Assembly: GCF_038096175.1 (NCBI RefSeq)
Contig: NZ_CP151102.1
Span: 186,001 to 250,000 of the forward strand
Length of the DNA stretch: 64,000 nt
Reading direction: 5' to 3'
Origin: Nostoc sp. UHCC 0302
Lineage (GTDB): Bacteria; Cyanobacteriota; Cyanobacteriia; Cyanobacteriales; Nostocaceae
Below, in pieces: positions 1 to 8,012 of the stretch. Position 1 is the first letter of the stretch, and every line of letters begins with the position of its first letter. The notes under the pieces were generated by a model. That model saw nothing but the letters and a program-made list of their open reading frames with translations. It made no database searches and was not told where the DNA came from. The translations under genes and the position numbers were made by a program.

Positions 1-544
1 CATATCTATCAGAATTCTCCAAAAGTATTTCTTCTACTAATTTAGCAGCTAATAAGCTTTTACCAATCCCTCCGACTCCAGTTATAGACACACAGCGTTG
101 TTTAAAAAGTAGAATTTGGTTCTTCAAATAGTTAATATCTTCTTCTCTTCCATAAAAAGATGATACTTTAGGTAAGTCTCCACAAAATTTTACCTTACCT
201 ATTAAATAATTATTCTCAAGGTCTGATATTTCTAGTTTTTCGAGATAATCTCTTTTTGCTAGTTCAAGTAAGATATTTTTTAAATTCGTTTTTTTTATCT
301 CAACTCCCTTCCCAATAGCTTCTGAAAGTATTGTCCACAACTGTGGCCCCACTGTTTTGTGCAAATAGTGCGCGTTGTATCCATAATCACTCGCTATTTG
401 TTTGTAATCTTTGCCATCCCAAGACCCTTTAACTACAGCTCTCTCGGATTTCAATAAATTTCTTCCAGTATGTTGAAGCACTCGCTCTTCCAATATTTCC
501 AGTACTCTTTCTATATCCAGGACATCATTTTTGTATAAATTCAT
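1..544 (-). CDS. NB-ARC-type ATPase, N-terminal part (runs off the left edge)
   Basis: Starting at the ATG at 544 and reading leftward, 181 residues stay open to the window edge. Residues 1-100 look like a small helical N-terminal region with the motif WDGKDYKQIASDYGY, as seen at the start of cyanobacterial NB-ARC/WD40 or TPR signalling proteins. Around residue 140 comes FYGREEDINYLKN, the usual entry to an NB-ARC module, and a P-loop GVGGIGKS follows at about residues 155-162. Proteins of this kind bind ATP and are thought to sense a trigger and oligomerise; the C-terminal sensor repeats lie outside the window. The family call is firm for the P-loop region, but the role (signalling or anti-phage defence) is inference. 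Confidence 0.72.
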   Translation of the reverse strand, partial: MNLYKNDVLDIERVLEILEERVLQHTGRNLLKSERAVVKGSWDGKDYKQIASDYGYNAHYLHKTVGPQLWTILSEAIGKGVEIKKTNLKNILLELAKRDYLEKLEISDLENNYLIGKVKFCGDLPKVSSFYGREEDINYLKNQILLFKQRCVSITGVGGIGKSLLAAKLVEEILLENSDRY

Positions 545-800
545 ACAGTATTATAGCCTTTATGTCAAACAACCAAGTCTTTTTTATTTATACTGGCAGA
601 TAATATAGACTTTTTTCTGCCAACCTAGACTTTGGTTTTATTTCTTAATAATATCCTGCTTGCTATAATTGCTACTTCAGGATATAAGATTAAAATTGAT
701 ACTTTCTAGAGGTAGCAAAACTGTATACTTAAATAGTTATAAAAGTTACAGTTAAACTATAACTGTACTCGAGTGACATAATACCAACCTTATTTGGTAG

Positions 801-867
801 TTTTGTCTCAATAAAATTGGTCAATGCCAATTAATGTCAGAACATTTAACCAAAAAACGAGACAAAA
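801..867. repeat. Inverted repeat TTTTGTCTC / GAGACAAAA in a gene-free region
   Basis: Nine-base perfect arms TTTTGTCTC (801-809) and GAGACAAAA (859-867) enclose about 49 bases, with TGG/CCA matching just outside. The stretch 545-1266 has no convincing protein gene. A second small inverted repeat, CAGTTA/TAACTG, sits at 749-765. The role is unknown: a binding site or the end of an old element are both possible. Confidence 0.4.
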
Positions 868-958
868 CCAGATGTCAGATGAACACAACTTCTGTAAGAT
901 CAAGCTAATTGAAGAAAAATATGGAGGTCATATAGAACATCACGTGTATTCAACGCAA

Positions 959-984
959 AAAGCGCCACTAAGGAGTAGCGCTTT
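959..984 (-). terminator. Hairpin terminator, minus strand
   Basis: On the minus strand AAAGCGC-T-ACT, loop CCTT, AGT-G-GCGCTTT is followed by more T residues (TTTTTGCG), which is the form of a rho-independent terminator. It lies about ten bases after the stop codon of the open stretch 994-1194, suggesting that a minus-strand gene once ended here. Confidence 0.5.
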
Positions 985-993
985 GTGCGGGTC

Positions 994-1194
994 TTAAATT
1001 GCATATAACCTCAGAGCAGGGGTTGATCTCGAAGGAACAAGATAAGCGGTTGTTGAAGTTTGCAGACCAAGACGACCACTAAATTTGTCCGAGAGTATAA
1101 TCCGCGCTGCTTCCCGTATTATACACGGGTTGTCACCATAGCGTCCATTGGTGGCAAATTTTTGGCTGTTAAAATTCTTTAAATTGGGAATATG
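994..1194 (-). pseudogene. Possible 3' remnant of an unidentified gene
   Basis: A minus-strand frame is open for 66 codons and ends in a TAA at 994, directly before a good terminator hairpin. It contains stretches such as NGRYGDNPCIIREAARI and LGLQTSTTAYLVP. It has no ATG, GTG or TTG at a sensible place and an upstream in-frame stop at 1195. I do not recognise the family. The terminator is the main support; a chance open frame cannot be excluded. Confidence 0.25.
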
Positions 1195-1296
1195 TTAAGT
1201 TTGATGAAGAAAAAGTGAGAATTTTGTAGTTAAAAGCAGTAGCAGCGCGAATAACCCCCTCTGAACTTGTCAACCAAGTCATCAGAGGTAAATACT

Positions 1297-1773
1297 GTGA
1301 AAAATAGCGAGCGCCCCATACAAAAGGGTGTCGGATGTAGGCTGTCGGGGGTTGTTTGTGTGCCATCCCAACAGCCCAGTTTTGATGAGCAACAGAAATA
1401 TTCAAGTTATTTTCGAGAAACTCACTTTCAAAATGTCCTTACTAGAGCGGCTTTGTTGGAGCGTACAAACTGGTTTTGGCATCGAGGAAACAGCATCCAC
1501 ATATCTAATCGTGCAGTTGCAATCATTAGTGCTACGAGCAATGATTACAAACAAATTTTAATAAAACAGAACCAGTTGGTTAACACAGTCTTTGAGTTAG
1601 ACCCGCAAGCTGAGCTATTGCTGTTGATCTCCCCAGAGCTTGATTTTGTATTTGGCACGGTTTTAGAAACTGGGGAGATGTTCAGTACTCATATCCTAAT
1701 TAACAATTCTGGAATTTCAGCAGCAAGGAGAAATTTACTTGGACGCTCCTTCACGGCCGGGGGCGTCAGCTAA
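1297..1773 (+). CDS. Small conserved-looking protein upstream of the replication gene
   Basis: The frame is open from a TTG at 1267, but the GTG at 1297 has an AGAGGT ribosome-site-like sequence seven bases before it and is preferred, giving about 158 residues. The stop codon overlaps the ATG of the replication gene (TAATG), so the two are very probably translated together. The C-terminal half has a regular hydrophobic pattern (ELDPQAELLLLISPELDF) like a small folded domain. I do not recognise the family; its position suggests an accessory or control role in plasmid replication, which is inference only. Confidence 0.6.
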   Translation: MKNSERPIQKGVGCRLSGVVCVPSQQPSFDEQQKYSSYFRETHFQNVLTRAALLERTNWFWHRGNSIHISNRAVAIISATSNDYKQILIKQNQLVNTVFELDPQAELLLLISPELDFVFGTVLETGEMFSTHILINNSGISAARRNLLGRSFTAGGVS

Positions 1774-4700
1774 TGAACAATTCCCAAATTGAATATCCCA
1801 ACAACCTCACGGCAACCGAGTACCATGAGCTAACAGTTGGTAGTGCGATTCACCCGGCACTGGTCGAGCGCAACTTCTTCCACATTGAAGGGGAATCAGT
1901 TTATGATTTCCTGTTCATCTCCGATAAAATCCCCCGGAAAAATGCAGGTCGAGTCACAGATGCATACATAAGGCAATATCAGCATTTGCTGTTGGGGGGG
2001 ACATGGATTCAGTCACTTGACCCGTTCAAGAATTGGCAACCAATGGAATGGGGACGGATTAAACCGAACTTGCCCCGCATGGACTGGGAGAAAGGCAAGC
2101 CCGTTAAGTACGAATCGCCCCCCAAAACCGCCAACCGTGTCACTTACTTCGATGTCGCTGACCCCGTTTGGGATTTGGTCGTAAAACGCTATGGAGTTAA
2201 GCGGCATCTTGAGCTTTTAGCGCTGCGCTTGCTGGATCAACTCAATCCACTGATATTTTGGGAGTGGATAATTGCACATCCAGAGATTCCCGTAATCTTA
2301 TGCGAGGGCGAAAAAAAGGCAGCTTGCTTGCTCAGTATGGGATATGTGGCGATCGCGCTGCCGGGAATTTGGAATGGTCGCGTAGGCAAACGGGACTTTG
2401 ATGAACGACTACACCCAGATTTATTACCATTGGCACAACCAGGGCGCAAGTTCATTATATTATTCGACTACGAAACCAGAAGCAATACCCGGTGGTCAGT
2501 TTTTCAAGCCACTATTCGTACTGGTAAAGCAATCGAGGCAGTTGGTGCTACTTGTGAAGTTGCATTATTGCCGGGGCCAGAAAAAGGTGTGGATGATTTT
2601 GTGGTTGGTCGCGGCGAAGATGCCAACGCTCTGTTGACTGCAATTGTTGATGATGCCAAATCGCTTGCTGATTACCAACGCGGCTATCGCGCGAAAAAAT
2701 GGGGACTAAGCAAGTATAAACCCGATGTGACAGTCAACGTTCAATATCTGAGTGAAGCTCTCAACATTCCTAACTTGATAGAAAAATGCTCATCAGTTCC
2801 GCCACTTTACTCTATTGAGAAAGAACAATTGTTTACACCAAGTGTTAGCAATCTGTCCGGGGATAAGGGGGCAGCGGGCAGGGGAAGTGGAGGAGCAGGG
2901 GAAGTGGAGAAGCAAGGGGAGAAAGAATTACTGTTCAATAATTCTTTTTCTTCTACTGCCTCCCATACCTCAAGAGCCTCAAAAGCTCCCTCTGCCCCCC
3001 CTGCTCCAAGACCGACTTTTCGATTTCCCCAAAGGGGACTCGTGGTTTTGTGGAGTGACATGGGGACAGGCAAAACCGAACTCATGCGCTGGTGGCGTGA
3101 CCAAAACCCCGACGCTCGGTTCCTCAACAATGGGCATCGCGTTAACTTGCTGAAAAATCTCAGTGATCGCTTGAGAACTGCCATGTATTCAGACTTGGGT
3201 TACATGGGTTTAGCTCAAGCCACAGCTCTGTCGATTACTATCGACAGCTTGTACAAGCTCAACACTCAAGCCCTCACATACGGCTGCATATTTATTGATG
3301 AAGCTTGCCAATACCTCACCCACCTACTGCACAGTAATACTTGCAAGGCACATCGCGCAGCCATACTTGAAGTACTGGAATATATAGTATACAACGCGCC
3401 ACTGGTTGTCATCGCTGATGCACACATGGATGATTTAACCCTGGACTTCTTCCTCTCCATGCGCCCCAAGGGTGAAGTCCCCTACATTATCAAGAACGAG
3501 TGGCGAAACGGCGATCGCACAATTTACTGGTATGAGGGGGATAATTCTAGTGCCATAGTCGCCCAAATTTCAGCGGCTCTGATGGCAGGGCAGAAAATCA
3601 TGGTTGTTAGCGACTCCAAGCGTTTTATTAAGAAACTTGAAAAGTCCCTAACAATAAAAATAGAAGAATCATCCGATTCCAAGTCAGCCAGCAATCATTT
3701 ATCAGGACTACGCATCTGGTCTGTTCACTCCGATAATTCCGGCTCTGAAGAGAACATTGCATTCATCAAAGATATCACCAACGCCGTCAAAAACCTTGAT
3801 GCTTTGTTCACTTCTCCTAGCCTGGGGACTGGGGTAGACATTGCCCAATATCATTTTGATTTGGTATTCGGTGTGTTCCATGCAGTTTCCCAAACTGCAA
3901 CCGAGTGCGCCCAACAGCTCTACCGCTATCGCCCAAAAGTCCCCTTTCACGTTTGGGTGGCCCCGCGTCCTCCCTTCGGTTACAAAGATACTAATGCCCA
4001 CAAGATTAAAGAACACATATTGCAAACCAACGAAATAACTGCTTTTCTGTTGCGGATTGACCGTGAAACAGGAAAGCGCGGCGCAGAAAAGGACTGGGCG
4101 CTAGAGGCTTTCTGTCAAATTCAGGCAAACCGTCACTATTCTCTGAATAATCTGCGCGATGACCTGCGTTTGCTGCTCACTGAAATGGGCAATACTATAG
4201 TACCCCTCGGCAGCGATAGTGATACTAAAGCCCAAAAACAATTGAAATCAGCAGCACAGGCTTTGAACACTGCCCATTGCTCAGCTGTTGCCAGAGCTAA
4301 CAATATTACCCCAAGTGAATATCGTCTCCGCCAGAGTAAGGATTACCTTTCTCCACAAGACGTTTTTGAATGTGAGAAATTCCGCATTTTCTCAGCTTAC
4401 GGTATAGAAGTGACGCCGGAACTAGTTGAAAAAGATGCGGGTGGTCGGTTGATTCGAGCGATCGCTTCCCTTGAGGCAATTCTGGAAAAACCAAGCGACG
4501 AGATTGTTGACCCCAAGACTCTCAGACAATACCCAAGTCCTCCAAAACTTGTCACAGATTTTGACCGCACCGAACGCGACAATTTACCTTTGTGCATCGA
4601 CTGGGGCAATTATTCGGCGCGGTGGCTGGCCCGTTTCAACTTGGGTTTGCATCACATCCTCACTCATTTAATCGCCGGGGGTGAAATTACTGCCAGCGAC

Positions 4701-5348
4701 AGCGAACTGTTAAATATGACCGCTCACGCATTAAATTGCGCTGCTCATATTAAAGCAATTCTTGGGTTTACTGTCCCTAGTGACTGTGAACCAATTTGGC
4801 TACTCGCCACAATGCTTGAACAACTGGGGCTAAAGTTGGCCTGCCGCAAGCAGGGGCCACGCGGTCAGCAGGTGAAAATTTACTCACTATCTGTGGAGGA
4901 ATTAGAATTTGCTCTCCAGGTTCTTGCTCACCGCCAACAACAGCGCACCTTGAAAGAGTCGCACGTTTGTTACGTTGCCCAAACTGTAGACCCATATCAG
5001 GCTGCAATCCAGTCCCAGCATAGCGTTGAGTCGAGTCAGCACCCCGTATCCACCCCCCCCCAGAATGCTATAGGGATTTCCCATTATGAGGGGGGGGATA
5101 CTACGCGGCTAGAACCCGATCAGGAGCGCATTTCTCTACTTTATTGCGTGGAAATGCTTCGCTGTGCTATTACACTTGGAGTTTCGGCACTGAAAAATAC
5201 CCTTAAACGATGGTGTTCCGATTTGCGCTGGGAGACGGTGCTGGAGTTGGAAGCGATCGCGGCGAATGAACTGCGGCTTGTTGAATCTCAAGTACCGGAA
5301 TTTTATGCCTTGCTATCTGAGGAGGTGTTGCCGATGCAGGGGGGCTAA
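1773..5348 (+). CDS. Plasmid replication protein, CyRepA1/DUF3854 family
   Basis: A 1191-residue protein. Residues about 25-110 hold the conserved CyRepA1 entry (FHIEGESVYDFLFISDKIP, GRVTDAYIRQY). The DUF3854 Toprim-like domain at about 165-300 shows ILCEGEKKAA, FDYET and GPEKGVDDFV, matching acidic metal-binding motifs. A superfamily 1/2-like ATPase follows with Walker A SDMGTGKTE near residue 430 and Walker B CIFIDEACQ near 505. The product is expected to start plasmid replication by combined primase-like and helicase activity. Residues about 365-412 are a low-complexity linker encoded by a dispersed G-rich/C-rich repeat inserted in frame. Near residue 1100 a run of nine C and a run of eight G lie within one inverted repeat and could make the frame unstable. 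The paralogous DUF3854 domain in the relaxase (34729-39864) is related. The family call is confident; the biochemical detail is from family knowledge. Confidence 0.85.
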   Translation: MNNSQIEYPNNLTATEYHELTVGSAIHPALVERNFFHIEGESVYDFLFISDKIPRKNAGRVTDAYIRQYQHLLLGGTWIQSLDPFKNWQPMEWGRIKPNLPRMDWEKGKPVKYESPPKTANRVTYFDVADPVWDLVVKRYGVKRHLELLALRLLDQLNPLIFWEWIIAHPEIPVILCEGEKKAACLLSMGYVAIALPGIWNGRVGKRDFDERLHPDLLPLAQPGRKFIILFDYETRSNTRWSVFQATIRTGKAIEAVGATCEVALLPGPEKGVDDFVVGRGEDANALLTAIVDDAKSLADYQRGYRAKKWGLSKYKPDVTVNVQYLSEALNIPNLIEKCSSVPPLYSIEKEQLFTPSVSNLSGDKGAAGRGSGGAGEVEKQGEKELLFNNSFSSTASHTSRASKAPSAPPAPRPTFRFPQRGLVVLWSDMGTGKTELMRWWRDQNPDARFLNNGHRVNLLKNLSDRLRTAMYSDLGYMGLAQATALSITIDSLYKLNTQALTYGCIFIDEACQYLTHLLHSNTCKAHRAAILEVLEYIVYNAPLVVIADAHMDDLTLDFFLSMRPKGEVPYIIKNEWRNGDRTIYWYEGDNSSAIVAQISAALMAGQKIMVVSDSKRFIKKLEKSLTIKIEESSDSKSASNHLSGLRIWSVHSDNSGSEENIAFIKDITNAVKNLDALFTSPSLGTGVDIAQYHFDLVFGVFHAVSQTATECAQQLYRYRPKVPFHVWVAPRPPFGYKDTNAHKIKEHILQTNEITAFLLRIDRETGKRGAEKDWALEAFCQIQANRHYSLNNLRDDLRLLLTEMGNTIVPLGSDSDTKAQKQLKSAAQALNTAHCSAVARANNITPSEYRLRQSKDYLSPQDVFECEKFRIFSAYGIEVTPELVEKDAGGRLIRAIASLEAILEKPSDEIVDPKTLRQYPSPPKLVTDFDRTERDNLPLCIDWGNYSARWLARFNLGLHHILTHLIAGGEITASDSELLNMTAHALNCAAHIKAILGFTVPSDCEPIWLLATMLEQLGLKLACRKQGPRGQQVKIYSLSVEELEFALQVLAHRQQQRTLKESHVCYVAQTVDPYQAAIQSQHSVESSQHPVSTPPQNAIGISHYEGGDTTRLEPDQERISLLYCVEMLRCAITLGVSALKNTLKRWCSDLRWETVLELEAIAANELRLVESQVPEFYALLSEEVLPMQGG
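2866..3005. repeat. G-rich/C-rich dispersed repeat inside the replication gene
   Basis: A G-rich half (GGGGCAGCGGGCAGGGGAAG and similar) and a C-rich half (CCTCTGCCCCCCCTGCTCC) form an imperfect inverted repeat. Related copies lie at 26430-26605 and 33586-33765. The copy keeps the reading frame open and encodes Gly/Glu-rich then Ser/Pro-rich sequence between the DUF3854 and ATPase domains. Confidence 0.65.
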
Positions 5349-5460
5349 ATTTCTCTCCCGATTTCGCGTACTTACGAAGCAATTTCTACTTTTATTCTCA
5401 GCAATTTTACGGTGGTTGCTCAACTAGCCTATGTCAAATCGATTTTTTACTAAAATGGAG

Positions 5461-6312
5461 TCAATGCCTTTTGCGTATTGAATTATCGGTCACTTCGTCT
5501 TTCATAGGTTTCCCGAAGTCGTTTTTTCTGACCGGAGCAAGCAGCGCTAAAGATGATACTGCTCCCAATACCTGTTCTTCTTTCACCTCCAGGTACTTGT
5601 ACAGCTCATCTAGGGTGCGATGCCCAGAGATTTCCTGAATTACCCTTAACGGAATTCCAGCATTACTCATTGAAGTTAGTGCTGTGCGGCGAAAGCTGTG
5701 AGAACTAACCCCTTCAATTCCCACTCGTTTGCAAGCTTGACGCAATATCCACTGTGCCGAATCCGGGTGCAGGTGGCTATTAGCTCTCTTGTGGTCAGCA
5801 TTTCCTGGAAACAACCACTTAGAATCATCTCGTGGTTTGTACGCTTTTAGGTGGATTCGCAACTCTTGAATCACCGGGATGACACGGGTAGCTAGTTTTC
5901 CTTTCGTGTTTCCTTTGCGAAAGATGATTTTGGCTCTAACTTTTCCTTTGGCATCATAGACATCGCGCTTGAGCAATGTCACTGCTTCCGAAACCCGACA
6001 CGCTGTGTAAAGCATCACTGCAAACAGCGCTTCGTCTCGCAAGGACTCCACCCCCTGCGAGAAGAGAAGCTGAATATCGTCCCCTGAGAGAATCTTTGCT
6101 CTCCCGTGCCTGTCAATCTTCAAGGTTGCTGCCCCATCAACATCCCTACGTGTTCTTATTATCCCAGTCCACGGGGCAGGTTTTTCTTTGGGCGTAATTA
6201 GAGTAGTCTTCGCCCCTCTCTTCTCTTCTACAGCATTTTTGTTTCGGAGAGTCCAATAACCTGGATAGAAAAATTTTTCTTGTCTAGTTAACTCGACAAT
6301 TTTCTGCAACAA
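5461..6312 (-). CDS. Tyrosine recombinase / integrase
   Basis: A 283-residue phage-integrase-family recombinase that cuts and rejoins DNA through a tyrosine. Catalytic residues are visible: Arg106 (ACRVSEAV), a lysine in the beta hairpin near 132-139, His205 and Arg208 (HSFRR), His231 (SGHRTL) and Tyr240 (YKYLEV). The N-terminal core-binding region is short, and an in-frame stop closely upstream forces a TTG start at 6312, so the N-terminus may be slightly reduced. It converges with the replication gene. Likely roles are resolution of plasmid multimers or integration. A 19-bp palindrome at 6364-6382 upstream is a candidate operator or crossover site. The C-terminal catalytic domain looks complete. 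Confidence 0.85.
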   Translation of the reverse strand: MLQKIVELTRQEKFFYPGYWTLRNKNAVEEKRGAKTTLITPKEKPAPWTGIIRTRRDVDGAATLKIDRHGRAKILSGDDIQLLFSQGVESLRDEALFAVMLYTACRVSEAVTLLKRDVYDAKGKVRAKIIFRKGNTKGKLATRVIPVIQELRIHLKAYKPRDDSKWLFPGNADHKRANSHLHPDSAQWILRQACKRVGIEGVSSHSFRRTALTSMSNAGIPLRVIQEISGHRTLDELYKYLEVKEEQVLGAVSSLALLAPVRKNDFGKPMKDEVTDNSIRKRH

Positions 6313-6363
6313 ATAGTGTTAATTCACTCGTCTACGCAATTCCTATCTTTACCAATAATTACT

Positions 6364-6382
6364 AATTACAAAATTTGTAATT
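6364..6382. promoter_or_regulatory. 19-bp palindrome beside the recombinase gene
   Basis: AATTACAAA and TTTGTAATT are perfect arms around a single central A. The outer sequence ACCAA-TAATTA / TAATTATTTGGT extends the symmetry imperfectly. It lies 52 bases upstream of the recombinase start. It could be its operator or a recombination core; neither is proven. Confidence 0.4.
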
Positions 6383-6545
6383 ATTTGGTCACTCACAATT
6401 AGTTTTGTGCGCTGAATTCTTTTTAACTAAGTGACTAATTTGAAATGATCAAAATTCCGGAAAAGAACCATTAATGTAATCACCAGAGTTTTCACCCCCT
6501 GTCTGTACCAATACTTGTACTAATGCCTCGTCCCCCGCCCAGCCA

Positions 6546-6658
6546 CAGTTTTGATATCGTTTTCGATATCAATGCTGACATAATTTTTGCGTCTGCTTAA
6601 TCACGCTTAAGCAAATTCCCTGCTAGCAATTTCAGTTTTGATATCTGCTTTAATATCA
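6546..6658. promoter_or_regulatory. Two operator-like repeats upstream of the TPR gene
   Basis: CAGTTTTGATATC, six bases, then GATATCA (6546-6571) is repeated 87 bases later as CAGTTTTGATATC, six bases, AATATCA (6633-6658). Each site is an inverted pair of GATATC-like half-sites, so a dimeric repressor could bind both, close to the promoter of the gene at 6713. Confidence 0.45.
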
Positions 6659-6712
6659 CACAGGTAATAAAGACAACCGGATTAATTCACAAATACTTAA
6701 GAAGAACCAAAA

Positions 6713-7309
6713 ATGAACGGACTGAAAGTAATCATTGCAATACTGGTATTAGGAGCAACAGTATACGCACCGATAGCCCAGGCTCAGATAGTACCCGCAC
6801 AACTAGCCCAGTTAGAGCCAGAAGATTATGCATACTACGTCAATAGGGGTGTCATAAAATACAACTCTGGTGATTATAAAGGAGCTATTGAAGATTACGA
6901 TCAAGCTATACGCTTGTCCCCCAAGGGAGCTACAGCTTACAGCAATCGCGGTGCTGCCCGTGCAGCTTCAGGAAAGTACCGCTTGGCGATTGCTGACTAC
7001 ACTTATGCAATAATTCTGGCTCCAGACAGCAGCATGGCGTACAGTAACCGGGGTGTTTCTCGTGAAGCAATTAAGGATTACCAGGGAGCAATTGCAGATT
7101 ACACCAAAGCAATCGAACTAAAACCAAGCAGCACCAGGGCTTACCTTAACAGGGCTTCGCTCCGTGTAAAGCTGGGAGATAACAAGGGAGCGATGGCGCG
7201 AGAGCGCCCGCCTTCGGCATCGCTGACTACAAAAAGCTCGATAGTTTATTTTTGCAGCAGGGAGAGACAGGCTATCACCAAACTATCTTGGAAAAGATTC
7301 GTCAACTGA
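6713..7309 (+). CDS. Exported TPR protein, 3' end frameshifted by a small insertion
   Basis: Residues 1-25 form a signal peptide ending AQAQ. Three tetratricopeptide repeats follow (YYVNRGVIKYNSGDYKGAIE, AYSNRGAARAASGKY, AYSNRGVSREAIKDYQGAI), with a fourth starting AYLNRASLRVKLGDNKGA. TPR helices mediate protein-protein contacts, probably in the periplasm. In the fourth repeat the expected GCGATCGC is split by 26 bases (7195-7220), which shifts the frame; the old frame continues afterwards as IADYKKLDSLFLQQGE and would end at 7326. The present reading ends with an unrelated tail (ARERPPSASL) at 7309. The protein may still fold through its first three repeats, but it is best viewed as damaged. 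Confidence 0.75.
   Translation: MNGLKVIIAILVLGATVYAPIAQAQIVPAQLAQLEPEDYAYYVNRGVIKYNSGDYKGAIEDYDQAIRLSPKGATAYSNRGAARAASGKYRLAIADYTYAIILAPDSSMAYSNRGVSREAIKDYQGAIADYTKAIELKPSSTRAYLNRASLRVKLGDNKGAMARERPPSASLTTKSSIVYFCSRERQAITKLSWKRFVN
7195..7220. mobile_element. 26-bp small dispersed repeat inserted in a HIP1 site
   Basis: GCGAT and CGC, the two parts of a HIP1 octamer, flank 26 extra bases that start GGCGC-GAGA-GCGCC, a five-pair stem with a GNRA loop, and continue with GCC-TTC-GGC. Removing them restores both GCGATCGC and the TPR reading frame to the stop at 7326. This fits the very small mobile repeats described for Nostoc genomes. Confidence 0.65.
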
Positions 7310-7443
7310 ACGCCGGATCGAAGTAAATCTTTGGGAGGCGATTGCACTAACCACGGGTGCAATTGCTTTACTTGAAGGCAAGCCCATTTTCCCGATTTGG
7401 GTGGTAAAAAGGGCATGATTTTTGAAAACCTAAAAATAGGTGC

Positions 7444-7705
7444 AAAAAATAAACTGAAAATGCCTAAATAGTTAACAAGTTATAGATGAGGTCAAAACGC
7501 TCACTGGCTCGCAATTAATTACACAAGTATTACAGGTGTAGGCTTGGGCTGAGCAAAAGGGGCAAAGGTGCTTACTTTAAGGAGATTGTAGAAAATTATC
7601 TCCGGCTGATGTTAAATTCAATGGCTTGTGATCCCTTGTTAAATAGCACTCTTGTTAATCGCTATCCTGCTATACAACTATTTAGGCATTTTCAGTTTAT
7701 TTTTT
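7444..7705. mobile_element. 262-bp MITE-like element with 30-bp perfect terminal repeats
   Basis: The arms at 7444-7473 and 7676-7705 are exact reverse complements over 30 bases (outer end AAAAAATAAACTG, inner end AAATAGTT). A second inverted pair, TTAACAAG (7472-7479) and CTTGTTAA (7651-7658), lies just inside. The interior has no gene. Target duplications are not obvious. It occupies most of the gene-free stretch 7327-8012. Confidence 0.65.
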
Positions 7706-7857
7706 TTAGTGGCTTAATCGCTTTGTGTGTAACCCAAGTTTTTTAGCTCCCGGCATAGGCAAAAGTAGGAGCATTCAGCACTGCACCAAACTCAAACTAC
7801 TGCCGGCGAAGCAGCGGGAGCAGTCGAGTGAGATCGCTGATGTTGCATCATGATCAT

Positions 7858-7912
7858 TGTCTAGGTAGTATTAAGTCCTTAATGCACTGATTTGTGCAGT
7901 TTTACCTAGACA
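7858..7912. other. Cruciform-capable nested inverted repeats
   Basis: The outer arms TGTCTAGGTA and TACCTAGACA pair perfectly over ten bases. Inside lie two further hairpins, TTAAG-TC-CTTAA (7871-7882) and TGCAC-TGATTT-GTGCA (7883-7898), giving a three-way junction in RNA or single-stranded DNA. It is downstream of the minus-strand gene ending at 8013, so it may be a transcript end, or a strand-specific origin or protein site. Confidence 0.45.
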
Positions 7913-8012
7913 GCTCCTAGATAAAGCTTTCAGCCGCAGTTCTAAAACTGACAGCAGGTTTTCTTGGAGTGCAGATATTGCTTTGGGCCAATTGCTTTGT
8001 TAGCCAAATCAG

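Noticed and set aside
1169-1405. 78-residue minus-strand frame over the start of the gene at 1297
   Set aside because: It overlaps the better-supported plus-strand gene, has no ribosome site and an unnatural composition.
7858-7912. tRNA-like gene
   Set aside because: It folds into a three-way junction, but arm lengths, T-loop and anticodon features are absent.
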